In this document: positions 20,035 to 29,020 of the stretch, one piece after another | How positions within the stretch are numbered: position 1 is the first letter of the stretch | Layout: each line of letters opens with the position of its first letter | Assembly: GCF_900660495.1 (NCBI RefSeq) | Contig: NZ_LR214950.1 | Coordinates: 682,001-746,000, forward strand | Direction of reading: 5' to 3' | Length of the DNA: 64,000 bases | From: Mycoplasmopsis gallinacea | GTDB lineage: Bacteria; Bacillota_I; Bacilli_A; Mycoplasmatales; Metamycoplasmataceae | Translations under genes and position numbers: made by a program | The notes under the pieces: generated by a model | What the model saw: the letters and a program-made list of their open reading frames with translations, nothing else | Database searches by the model: none | Told to the model about the DNA's origin: nothing

Positions 20035-21135
20035 ATGTTTTGAAAAAGAAAAAAAACTTTAAACTATAAACAACTTGTGAAAATCAATAAAAAACGAAAA
20101 GTTTTCAAAGATTTTCACCTTAACTTAATTTGACCAGAAAAATTTGACGTTATTGAGAAGTTTTATGAAAAAATAATTAAGTTTTTCATCAAGATAGTTT
20201 CGACTATTTTCATTAGAGTTAGAGATGAAAACGAAGGTGAGAAAAAGAAAAACGTTATCAATACTGTTTATAAAGATTTTTCATCAAGACAATACAATTT
20301 TATTTGACTTTCAACTGCTTTTTATTTGTTAATTTCATTTGTACCAGTTATTTACGTTGTGTTTCTTTTAAACAACTTAACTGTGTCAATTACGCCATTT
20401 ATTGGTCTTTCATCAAGTAAGTTTCAAGAATCATTTGGAACTGTTATTCTAGGTCGTTTTATGCCTGGATCAGTTAAATACCTGATTGGAATTCAAGACT
20501 TCCAAGAAAATACCAACGTAGCTTCTTATGCTACTTTAATCCCTAAATTATTGCTTCTTGGTTCAGCTCTTTATATTTCCAGTGAAGGGTATGCTAAATT
20601 GATTTCTTCGTGCAACTTTATTTATGATCATAAAAAAATTGGAACATTTATCGGAAATAAACTTAAAGGATTTTTCTTAGTTCTTTTTGTATCTGTGCTC
20701 CTTTGATTTTTCTCTACTTTTCATATTTTAATTGATGCTTTAATGGCTAAAAAGATTTTTGATAAAAACTCTTCAGTATTTTCGGTTGTAAGAGAAACTC
20801 ACTTTATCATAATGTCATTTGTTTTCTTTGTAATACTATTTATAGGTCTTTTCCAATTAGCTCCTTCATTTAAGCAAAAAATGACTTCAGTGTATCGTGG
20901 AGCTATTATTTCAGCCCTTCCAATTACAATTTTAGCTATCATTTTCTCATCAATTAACAAACTATTTAGTTATGATAAGTTTGGTGGAGCAGTAGGGTTT
21001 TTCCTTACCATCGCTTTCTTCATCAACTTATTTACTCACTTTATGTTCCTTGGAATTACATTTAATAAAGCTTATTATTCTAACTTCATTAGTGGTAGAA
21101 CCATTTCCAAAAAAAGTTTCTTCTACTACTTTTAA
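20035..21135 (+). CDS. YihY/BrkB-type integral membrane protein
   Basis: 366 aa with Trp-encoding TGA at four places. After a basic cytoplasmic stretch (about 1-95) there are about six hydrophobic segments: LISFVPVIYVVFLLN, LIPKLLLLGSALYI, GFFLVLFVSVLLWFF, FIIMSFVFFVILFIGL, AIISALPITILAIIFS and FFLTIAFFINLFTHFMFLG. The layout fits the YihY family, whose role is unsettled. It starts 5 nt after gatB with no clear ribosome-binding site, so it probably depends on read-through translation of gatB. Confidence 0.75.
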
Positions 21136-21140
21136 TAATT

Positions 21141-21170
21141 ATCGAAACAGCAATGTTTCGATTTTTTATT
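21141..21170 (+). terminator. Terminator of the gatCAB-yihY run
   Basis: ATCGAAACA/TGTTTCGAT stem, 4-nt loop, T6. Confidence 0.85.
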
Positions 21171-21211
21171 ACTTTAAAATGCCTTAGGTTATATGTTGTG
21201 TAATTAGAGCA

Positions 21212-21257
21212 TGAAAAAAACCGAATATACCTAATTTATAGACATATTCGGTGTTTT
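21212..21257 (-). terminator. Terminator of the DUF2130 gene
   Basis: CCGAATAT/ATATTCGG stem with T7 on the minus strand. Confidence 0.8.
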
Positions 21258-21283
21258 TATATTTCTAGCTTGGAAATGATTGA

Positions 21284-22948
21284 CTATTCTTCATCTTCCT
21301 CATTATATTCAGAGAATTCTTCCGGATTTACTTCAATTACATATTGAAGTTGTTTTGGATCAGAAGATTCAAATGCTCCTAATTTTTCCAATTTTTTCAC
21401 TTGTGTTTCAATTTTGAATCCGTTAACTTTATTATTCATTAAACGGAATTCTTTATCTTGAATTTTGTCAGCATTATCTTTAATTTTTTGAGCTGATTTT
21501 TGAATTGCTTCTGCACTTGCACGCATATCATTTAAGCTCTTGTTAATAACTTCCATATGTTTTGCAAGATATTCTCTTAAGTCTTCAAACTTGCTTAGAA
21601 TTTTTACTTTTTCTTCGATTCTAGTTTCGCTTGCTTTAATTGAGTGAGTTTTTTGTGAAATATTAATTAAAAGTCCTACAACTGGAACGATTAAGTCTAA
21701 ACTACAGATGTAAATGTTTTTGTAATCACGAGGGTTATTAATATAGAAGTTTCCTTCTTTAAAATCCAGTTCAGAAACTAAAATAGCATAATCTGATTTT
21801 GATTTTTGTCTATCTTTTTCTAATTTATTAAGGTGATCTTCATTTTTTATATTACTTGTTGAATTTTCTTGTTTGGTTTTAGCTTCTACAGCAATTTTCG
21901 CAATAGGTTCTTTTGAATCTGCATTTTCATAAATTTCAATAGAAAAGTCTGCTGCTGTTTTTTTACCTTCTTCGTCAGCAATCATTTTAGCTTTTTCAAT
22001 TTTAATTGTTTGTGAATATCCGAAAGAATCTCTAAGAGTTTGATAAACAGCGTCTTCAAAGCTATTTCCAAGCTGTTTTGTACTTAAGTATGTTTTTCTT
22101 GTTAATAATTCTTCATTAACATTTTTTAAAACAGCAATTTCTCTATCTTTTTCTGAGATTTTTTCTTCATAAGTATTTTTAGTTTTTTCTAATTCTTTTT
22201 GAACTTCTGTTTCGTATTTTAATTTAAGAGTTTCTTGCTCAGATTTTAATTGAGTTACTTTTTGTTTTTCGTCGGCAAGAAGGTTTAAGTATTTTTTCTC
22301 TACTTGTAATTCGGCATTTTCTTGATTTTTTTGAAGTTCTGTAATTTGAACTTTTAATGCTCCTAGCTCTTTTTCTTTTTCTTTTTCTAAATTGCTAATT
22401 TTTTCTTTTTCTTTTTCAATACTTTGTAAGTATTTATCTTGGATTTGTTTTTCTTTTTCACTTACTTTATTTTGAATTTGTAATTCTAGATTTTCTTTTG
22501 TGTTTTGAAGTTCGGCTTTCAATAACTCAGCTTCAGATCTTAATTGGTTAATTGTTTGCTCATAACTTTCTTTTAAGTTTGTAGTTTTTGCACTAACTTC
22601 ATTTTGATGGTTTGATTTAAGTAATTCTTCATTCTTTTTACTATCACTTTTGATTTGTTCAATTTGTTGTTGCAACAATTCATTTCTTTTTTCAAATTGT
22701 GAAAGCAAATCTTTAACTTGCTTAAATTTAGGATTTAATTCAATTTGAGATTCTCAGTTTTGTTTCTCATTTTGAACTAATCTTTTATATTCATCATTTT
22801 TTCCTTCTTCAATTGCTTTGATTAATTCTGAATAATCAACATCAAATGCCTCTTTAATGTTAAAATAATCACCTTTTTGAGCATCTTCTTCAATTTGGAA
22901 GATTAACTCTTTACTATCAATTAATTTAATTTTTATTTCTTTTGCCAT
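21284..22948 (-). CDS. DUF2130 protein: long coiled coil plus nuclease-like domain
   Basis: 554 aa. Residues about 60-270 are a nearly continuous coiled coil (heptads of Glu, Lys, Gln, Leu). The C-terminal half carries the DUF2130 core: YLSTKQLGNSFEDAVYQTLR, then AADFSIEIYE and KIAVEAKTKQ, an arrangement resembling the D...ExK of PD-(D/E)XK nucleases (my inference), then HLNKLEKDRQKSKSDYAILV. The family has no settled function. Strong RBS GGAGG 7 nt before ATG and its own promoter. Acidic tail EEFSEYNEEDEE. Confidence 0.8.
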
Positions 22949-23113
22949 AATTAGACCTCCGCATTTCTAATTTAATTATATATACCTTTACTCTCAGAAG
23001 CTAAGAAATAACAGAATTTTTACAGAGAAAATTAAAAATGACTATTTATATATTTTGTTAATTTTGATTCAAAATAGGGCTATTTTTGGAGCAATCAAAA
23101 ATATATTGAAAAC

Positions 23114-23164
23114 CATTATTAAATAAATATTATTACTAAGTTAACTATTATTTATTTAATAATG
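23114..23164. repeat. Perfect 16-bp inverted repeat, 19-nt spacer
   Basis: CATTATTAAATAAATA (23114-23129) is exactly complementary to TATTTATTTAATAATG (23149-23164). No T run follows, so it is not an obvious terminator. It lies in the 474-base gap between the DUF2130 gene and rpmB, which otherwise holds an IS relic and the rpmB promoter. Confidence 0.6.
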
Positions 23165-23279
23165 AGCCAAGCATATTTCACTTTAAAGTTGTGGCGAAAA
23201 TATTAGCTCAAAATTTTCTTAATAAAACCTTTGTAAAATTTTTTTACAATTAGTAAATTTTTAAATGGAAAGAAAAGAA

Positions 23280-23305
23280 GTGATATTTCGTTTGCTATTT
23301 AATAA
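23280..23305 (-). mobile_element. Solo right end of the IS1202-like element (26 bp)
   Basis: GTGATA then TTTCGTTTGCTATTTAATAA, identical over the last 20 bp to the IS terminus, in the same orientation to the downstream gene, 43 nt before the rpmB TATAAT. Confidence 0.7.
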
Positions 23306-23324
23306 AAAACCTTGCTTAATTTTA

Positions 23325-23354
23325 TTTTTCACAAATTAACTTTTTTGCTATAAT
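23325..23354 (+). promoter_or_regulatory. Promoter of rpmB
   Basis: TATAAT at 23349-23354 with a weak TTCACA about 18 nt upstream. It fixes the leader as about 23362-23422. Confidence 0.7.
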
Positions 23355-23362
23355 TTAAAGGC

Positions 23363-23389
23363 AGGTCTTGAGATATGAATAAACAAGAC
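23363..23389 (+). promoter_or_regulatory. Hairpin in the rpmB 5' leader
   Basis: GTCTTG and CAAGAC pair across a 13-nt loop right at the start of the mRNA. It may stabilise the transcript or serve in autogenous control; neither is shown. Confidence 0.35.
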
Positions 23390-23422
23390 TAATTATTAGC
23401 TAATAAATAGAAAGGATTCAAT

Positions 23423-23614
23423 ATGGCAAGAAGAGACGTTCTTTCAGGTAAAGGACCTTTATCAGGTAACACACGTTCACACGCTATGAACGCATCAAAA
23501 CGTAAATTCAATGTTAACCTTCAAAAAGTTAAAGTTACAATTGATGGTACACCTCAAACATTAAGAGTTAGTGCTAAAACATTAAAAACTCTTAAATTAA
23601 AAGGATTAATTTAA
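23423..23614 (+). CDS. rpmB: 50S ribosomal protein L28
   Basis: 63 aa. Opening [20 protein letters not shown] is diagnostic for L28, followed by [22 protein letters not shown] 6 nt upstream. Single-gene transcript with its own promoter and terminator. Confidence 0.96.
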   Translation: MARRDVLSGKGPLSGNTRSHAMNASKRKFNVNLQKVKVTIDGTPQTLRVSAKTLKTLKLKGLI

Positions 23615-23620
23615 TCATTG

Positions 23621-23651
23621 AAAAATCGCCTTGATCAAGCGATTTTTTATT
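23621..23651 (+). terminator. Terminator of rpmB
   Basis: AAAATCGC/GCGATTTT stem and T6. Confidence 0.85.
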
Positions 23652-23761
23652 TATTTTTTGGCTTAAAATAAGCAATTATTTTAAGAAATATCAAAAAAGT
23701 AAAAGTTGGAAAATAATGAATTTCGAATCCTAAATTTAGAACTTTTTATTTTGTTTTGTAT

Positions 23762-23767
23762 TATAAT
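23762..23767 (+). promoter_or_regulatory. -10 box of the candidate non-coding RNA
   Basis: TATAAT in GTATTATAATTAA; a GGGG-containing hairpin begins 7-8 nt later, at the expected start of transcription. Confidence 0.55.
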
Positions 23768-23773
23768 TAATAC

Positions 23774-24166
23774 CGGGGTAAAAATACCCCCGTTTATCGT
23801 ATTTTAAAGTTAAAAATTTGATATTTCTCAACTTACATAAAAGTAAATTCTTTTATGTTCTCTCACTCAAATATTTTTTATTCGTTGATTGTTTAAAATG
23901 TTATTAAACAAAGGCTTAAAATACTGTTAAAAACATTCTTGAATTTTGTATTTTTACAGGCTGTAATATTGGTATTCCCCCTTTTTTATTTTTTTATTCC
24001 CTTTCTTTCCCTCCAGTCTTCCTGCTTGTGTATTTCAGGATTTTAGCCTAGTATTTTATTTATTTTGTAAACGCGAAAATATCCTAAATTTTTAATTTTT
24101 TATTTTTTACTTATTTCTTATATTTTTTTATCTAACGAAGACATTGATAATTTGTCTTCGTTTTTT
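23774..24166 (+). ncRNA. Candidate structured non-coding RNA, about 390 nt
   Basis: No reading frame of note exists here in any frame, yet a TATAAT box precedes it and a strong terminator (24134-24166) ends it. Local hairpins are visible: CGGGGTA/TACCCCCG at the 5' end, CATAAAAG/CTTTTATG, GTTTAA/TTAAAC, and AGG...CCT in CAGGATTTTAGCCTAG. C-rich tracts (ATTCCCCC, TTCCCTTTC, TTTCCCTCCAG, TCTTCCTGC) stand out in this AT-rich genome and could pair with GGAGG ribosome-binding sites. I could not match it to RNase P RNA, tmRNA, 6S or SRP RNA. Confidence 0.5.
24134..24166 (+). terminator. Terminator of the candidate non-coding RNA
   Basis: AACGAAGAC/GTCTTCGTT stem with T6; no coding gene upstream on this strand within 500 nt other than rpmB, which has its own terminator. 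Confidence 0.8.
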
Positions 24167-24167
24167 A

Positions 24168-24195
24168 TAAAAAATCACCACTAGAAGTGATGATT
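24168..24195 (-). terminator. Terminator of tig
   Basis: On the minus strand a TCATCACT/AGTGGTGA stem (one G-U pair) is followed by TTTTTTAT. Confidence 0.7.
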
Positions 24196-24207
24196 ATTTT
24201 TTAAATT

Positions 24208-25530
24208 CTATTTAAATACTGATTTTGTTGCTTTTTCAAATGCTTCTAAACCTTTTTTATCAACTACAGAAAGAATAAATTTCATTAATTTGTATCTTGG
24301 AACAATTGGATTAAGGTCAACTTTACCCATTTTTTCTTTATTACCAATCTGTTCTTCGAATTCTTTAACATCTTCTTCACTAGCTTGTGGAGAAAGTGAG
24401 AATAATCAATTAAACACAACACTTTCTTTTGTTTCATTAAGAGCTTGTTCTTCTAATTGTTTATTTAAATCTTCTTCTGTTGTTTTTGTTACACGTAAGT
24501 ATTCGTGTTTTTTAACACCAAATTGTTTTAAAGAATCTGTGAAGTTTTTGCTTAATTCTGCAACTCTTTTTTGGTAAAGAGCTTTATTAATTACTAAGCT
24601 TGATTCTTTTGTTAATTGATCAACAATACTTTTAAGAAGAACATCTTGTGATTGATTTCAATTATGAATTGATAAGTTGCTTTTAATTAATTCTTTAAGT
24701 TCTTCAATAGTTTTAACATTTAAGTGAGGTAAGAGTTCTTTTAAAGCTTTTTCATCAAGTTTTGATGATTCTCTTCTTTTTGCTTTTAAGATTTCTACTT
24801 TAAATACAGCTGGTTTGCTTTGGTATTCTTTAACGTAGTAATCAGCTGGGAAAGTAACTGTAACATCGCCTTTGTATCCTTTTGCTTTATCAAGAAGTTG
24901 ATCTTCAAAACCAGGAATGAATGCTTTTGAACCAAGTTCAAGGTCATATTCTGAAGCTTCTCCACCTTCGAAAGCTTCATCGTTAATGAATCCTTTGAAA
25001 TTAATTGTAACAATGTCACCTAATTGTGTTTTTTCACCTTTTTTAAGCTCTCTTGTCGATCCAAGTGATTGTTCAATTTTTTCAACTTCAGCATCAACAA
25101 CTTCTTTTGTAACTTTATCTAAGTGATACTTAACTTTTACTTTTTCTAATGATAATTCTGATGTATCAGGAAGAGCTGGGAACACAAATTTAAGAATTAC
25201 GTTTCCTTCCTTATCTGTGTCATTGTCTAAAACAGGTTGACCGAAAGCAACTTTAGCAAATTCTTCATTTTCTTTCTCGCTAAATGATTTTAAAACTTCT
25301 TGGAATCTTTTTGAAGCAAACTCTTCAATTGTTTTAGAGACAGCTTTTGTTGAATCTACTCTTGCTAAAAGTTCTTCACGAGGCGCTTTACCTGCTCTGT
25401 AACCTTTAACAACTACTTTTTTAGCAGCAGCATCAATGTTTTTTTCTAATGCTTTTGTAAATTCATCTTTATTAACAACTGAAGTAGCAACAACTTCAGC
25501 ATTTTTTTTATCTAATGTAAACTTAATCAT
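24208..25530 (-). CDS. tig: Trigger factor (ribosome-associated chaperone and peptidyl-prolyl isomerase)
   Basis: 440 aa, normal length. The N-terminal ribosome-binding domain contains GYRAGKAPREELLAR (usual GFRKGKVP). The middle FKBP domain (about residues 160-245) shows GDIVTINFKGFINDEAFEGG, then SKAFIPGFEDQL and the closing KPAVFKVEILKAKRRE. A helical C-terminal arm follows. One TGA encodes Trp at about residue 291. RBS AAGGAG before MIKFTLDKK. Confidence 0.95.
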
Positions 25531-25593
25531 TTTTCTCCTTAATGATTCTTAATGATTTATATTTTTTATATTTTACCATATTCAAGGTTTAAA

Positions 25594-26583
25594 TTATCAA
25601 TTTAGAAAGTCTAAGATTTGATTTGGATCTTTGCTATTAAAAAGAACATCTACTATGTTTTTTAATAATGGTACATAAACTTTATGACTTTCTAAAATGT
25701 TTTTAAGAATTTTAGCTGTATCATAACCTTCGATGGTCATTTTTTCTTGTTTTAAACTTTGATCTACACCAATTTGTGCGATTTTTTGTCCAAAACTAAA
25801 GTTTCTACTCTTAGTTGATGAACAAGTAAGGAACACATCCCCAATTCCCGAAAGTTCATATCCAACCATATCATTATTATCATTGCTCATTACATGATAA
25901 ACCTTGAGAATTTCTCTAACTCCAAGTGAAATCATTGCTGAGTGAGTGTTTTTACCAGGATTATTGTAAGCAATTATCCCAATTCCAATAGCTAAAACAT
26001 TTTTAAGAGCTGCAAAAATTTGAGCACCCATTTCATTTGAAATTCATTCCAATTTAAAGTAATGATTATCAAAAATTTCGCATAAAAAGTTAGCATAAAT
26101 TTCATTTTTAGTAGCTACATTAATCATTGTAAGTTTTTTCTCAAAAACTTCAATTGCATATGAAGGACCGATAAAAGTTGCAAGATTAATCATTGAATCA
26201 CCAAGATTAGCTTCAATAATATCTGATAAGAATTTTCCGGTTGTATTATCAAAACCTTTAGCTACGTTTATTACATTAATTTTGGCACCATTAAGCTGTG
26301 CTTTAATGTTTTTTGTCACTGAATCTAAAGCAACTGAAGGAACTGCAAGCACGATATTATTTGAAAATTGGAGCACTTCATCTAAATTATTTGTAGCGGA
26401 AAGCAAGTGCGAATTTGTAAGGATTGTTTCACCAAAGAATTTAGTGTTTCTTCCTTTGTTAATATCACTAATTTCTTGTTTATTAATTCCGTACATTTTA
26501 ACTTGTACATTATTATCGATTAAAACATTTGCAATGGCGGTTGCTCAAGCACCTGTACCAATAATTGAAAATTTATTATTCAT
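25594..26583 (-). CDS. gpsA: NAD(P)-dependent glycerol-3-phosphate dehydrogenase
   Basis: 329 aa, ending Leu-Asn-Trp(TGA) then TAA. It interconverts DHAP and sn-glycerol-3-phosphate for phospholipid synthesis. The Rossmann motif IIGTGAWATAIA opens the protein; VLAVPSVAL and FIGPSYA (usual GPS/NGPSFA) follow, and the catalytic Lys lies in AALKNVLAIGIG. The substrate pocket segment ELSGIGDVFLTCSSTKSRN is conserved. It starts a few bases after a TTAATATAATT-type box, probably leaderless. Confidence 0.94.
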
Positions 26584-26626
26584 AACTTTAATTATATTAA
26601 TTTAGTAAAAAAAAGTATAAAAAAAA

Positions 26627-26701
26627 TGGCAGGAGTAGCAGGATTCGAACCCACAACACACGGGGTTGAAGCCCGTTGTTCTACCGTTGAACTATACTCC
26701 T
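26627..26701 (-). tRNA. tRNA-Trp(TCA), decoding UGA
   Basis: 75-nt cloverleaf; acceptor AGGAGTA/TACTCCT, anticodon stem ACGGG/CCCGT with loop CTTCAAC, so anticodon TCA, T-loop TTCGAAT, CCA encoded. It reads UGA (and UGG by wobble) as tryptophan, direct evidence for genetic code 4. Confidence 0.96.
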
Positions 26702-26719
26702 AAGCCTTTATATTATACA

Positions 26720-26938
26720 CTAATTAGAATTTTCAATTAGTAAAATTACATCTTTTACAGTTTTAACATCGTTTAATTTATTATCATCAATGCTGATTTC
26801 AAAAGCTTGTTCAGCTTCAATGATTAATTCAGCTAAATCTAATGAATCAATTTTAAGATCTTCCAACAAAGAATCTTCATTGAATTTAACTTTAGTTAAA
26901 TTTTGTAATTTTTTAATAATAATTTCTCTTGTGTTCAT
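26720..26938 (-). CDS. acpP: Acyl carrier protein
   Basis: 72 aa. The phosphopantetheine Ser is in LKIDSLDLAELI. Start MNTREIIIKK is preferred over a TTG six codons upstream because TATAAT overlaps that upstream stretch and lies 8 nt before this ATG, giving a leaderless transcript. AcpS (13668) would load the cofactor. Confidence 0.88.
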   Translation of the reverse strand: MNTREIIIKKLQNLTKVKFNEDSLLEDLKIDSLDLAELIIEAEQAFEISIDDNKLNDVKTVKDVILLIENSN

Positions 26939-26960
26939 AGATTTATTATATACCAATTAA

Positions 26961-27350
26961 TTAAATGTGGATGTTATAACTTTGAGTAAGTTTTTGACCA
27001 TTTTGGTGCGCAAATAAGAAGTGAATCAGAATTTGTTGCTTGCTCACTATCTCATAATCAAAGTATAAATGGCCATCGTAAGTGCTCACTCTTCGAGAAA
27101 TATCTTCAACTAATTTATCAATAATTTCTGTGTTAATATAAAAGCTTCCATCGCCATCTTCTAGCAAATAATCTTGGAAATATTTTGCATCAACAAGCGG
27201 AAAAATTCGCAAAAATTCTTCACTTGGTTTTAATTCTTTATTTTTAGTTTCATTGTTAGTAGTATTTGATTTTATAACGAAATAGCAACCAAAGGAAATT
27301 GCACAAACCGAAAGCATTAATGCTAAATAAATTAAGATTTTCTTAATCAT
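26961..27350 (-). CDS. Membrane-anchored protein of unknown function, 129 aa
   Basis: Residues 1-27 (KKILIYLALMLSVCAISFGC) are one hydrophobic segment; the rest, starting with an Asn/Lys-rich linker, is predicted outside. FGC at 20-22 could be a lipobox-like cysteine but the spacing is poor. I recognise no family. Its ATG overlaps the stop of the 376-aa gene upstream by 8 nt, so it is the last gene of a coupled three-gene operon (28862 to 26961). Confidence 0.7.
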   Translation of the reverse strand: MIKKILIYLALMLSVCAISFGCYFVIKSNTTNNETKNKELKPSEEFLRIFPLVDAKYFQDYLLEDGDGSFYINTEIIDKLVEDISRRVSTYDGHLYFDYEIVSKQQILIHFLFAHQNGQKLTQSYNIHI

Positions 27351-28473
27351 CTTTTTGCTTATCTTCTTTATTTTCTAGAATAAAAGGTTGCTCAAGGATT
27401 CAATCATCTTTAATAAACACATAACCTTCTTTGCGTTTGTCAGTTAGTTTGTCAAAGTCAATTTTGTATCTGAAGCTAGTTACTTTTTGGTTAATTGCAT
27501 CAATTCGAATTTTTGGTTTCTTTGGAATTTGGTATTGCGTATTTTCGCTAAGTAAATAATTGTAAGTTACTAACATTTCAATATCAGGACAATCTAGTCA
27601 AAATTGCATTTCTACTTGGCCCTTGTATTTAAAAGGAGCCTTGATTGATTTTTTAGAGCCAAATGAGTTGCTTTTAACAATTTTTCCTGTATTTTCATCA
27701 GTTATGTAAAAAGAGTCAATTAATAATTCAAATTCACGCGCACGGATGTTGTATTCTTTTTTACTTATTTCTTTCACTCTTACTTCAAAGTTATTTTTAT
27801 ATAAACCTGGAACCAGGAATTTTTTTAAAGTTAGAGAATTTAAATTTTTAAATGGCTTTTCTTTATCCGAGAGAGGATATCATTTTGGGTTGCTTCCGAT
27901 AGTTAAATGAGCCACTTTATTTAAATAATTTTGATTATCTAATTTGTTGATGTCTAAAATATATGAAGCAAAGTATTTATTAACATAAATTGTTTTAGCG
28001 TTACGATAATTTAGTTCAATGCTTCTTGGAATTTTCGCGATAAATTTAGGTGTATTGATCACTTCTTCAACTCTTGCTTTTTCAAATTCTGAAAATAAGG
28101 TTGCATAAGTTAAAACTTTTTGGTTTTCATAATAAATTTCATAAGTAACTTCTTTAATTTGGTTGTATTTTAGGTTTAAAACAGATTCATCAATGTGAAC
28201 ATTTTCTTTGCTAACTGAAGTTTTATTAATTATCTTTTTACCATTAATATAAACTACATAACTAGATCGACTTTGGTAATAACTTGGGAAACTGGTAGAA
28301 ATTTTAGAATCAATGTCAAAAAATCCGCTTTCCAAGTTTTTATTAATTCTGATAAATGCTTCATTAACAAAACCTGATAAATAAGGATGGTGCTTTAAGA
28401 TTTTGTGGCTGTAGTTAAAATTGTCTACTTCAAAGATTTTATGTTCGTTATAAACATGGTCTCAGGCTATCAT
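27343..28473 (-). CDS. Unrecognised 376-aa protein, middle gene of a three-gene operon
   Basis: Four TGA codons read as Trp. No signal peptide or membrane segment is visible. The sequence is beta-rich with repeated short patterns (SSYVVYINGKKI, KTIYVNKYFASY, YNIRAREFELLIDSFYI) that suggest stacked beta domains, and it ends in a charged tail NKEDKQKDD. It starts 2 nt after the stop of the HTH-like gene and overlaps the membrane-anchored gene by 8 nt. Function unknown. Confidence 0.7.
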
Positions 28474-28475
28474 AA

Positions 28476-28862
28476 TTAGTTACTAAAATAAAGATCAACA
28501 AATTCTTTAATTGCCTCACGTTTTCTTTTGTAAAAAGTTGTTTTAGAAAAATAATCTAAGTATCATTCACTATTGTAATTATTACTTAAATAGGTTTTTT
28601 CTATTATTCATGCATTTTTTGGAGACATATTTGATAATACAATTTGTATCAAACTATCATTTTGTTGAAGTTTTTCTTCAAGTAATTGTCTCTTTGCGGC
28701 AAATTCAGGATTAGTTTTTTCAAATCTTTCCTTAAACTTAAGACAAGATATTTGTTTTTTAATGTTGTCTAAATAAAGCAGGTGCATTTTGCAAATTTCT
28801 TTAGTAAGCCTACATTGTTGATTGTAAAATGTTTTTTCTTCCTTTGTTAGAATTGCATTCAT
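28476..28862 (-). CDS. Small HTH protein, possibly sigma-region-4-like
   Basis: 128 aa starting MNAILTKEEKTF; RBS AAAGGAGAATAATA supports this start over an upstream ATG. An N-terminal helical, lysine-rich part is followed by a C-terminal helix-turn-helix candidate, WYLDYFSKTTFYKKRREAI (about residues 100-120), laid out like sigma-70 region 4 or the ArpU/RinA phage activators (S-TFY-KRR-AI). First gene of the operon with 27343 and 26961. A regulatory role is inference. Confidence 0.6.
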
Positions 28863-28979
28863 TATTATTCTCCTTTCATTTTTAAATGTACAAAAATTGA
28901 ACTTTCTTTGCAAAAAATATCTGATTTTGGATTATTTTTGTTCCACATTTTCAATGATTCGTCTTTTTTAAAAAGAAAA

Positions 28980-29013
28980 AATAAAAAAGCTAAAACTATT
29001 TAAAGTTTTAGCT
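28980..29013 (-). terminator. Terminator of proS
   Basis: GCTAAAACT/AGTTTTAGC stem with a T6 run on the minus strand, 8 nt after the proS stop. Confidence 0.8.
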
Positions 29014-29020
29014 GAAAAAA

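Noticed and set aside
23774-24166. RNase P RNA or tmRNA
   Set aside because: The conserved GAGGAAAGTCC-type core of RNase P and the tRNA-like ends of tmRNA were not found on either strand.
26627-26701. tRNA with anticodon TCA as a selenocysteine tRNA
   Set aside because: It has ordinary arm lengths (7-bp acceptor, 5-bp T stem) and the window uses TGA for Trp throughout; it is tRNA-Trp.
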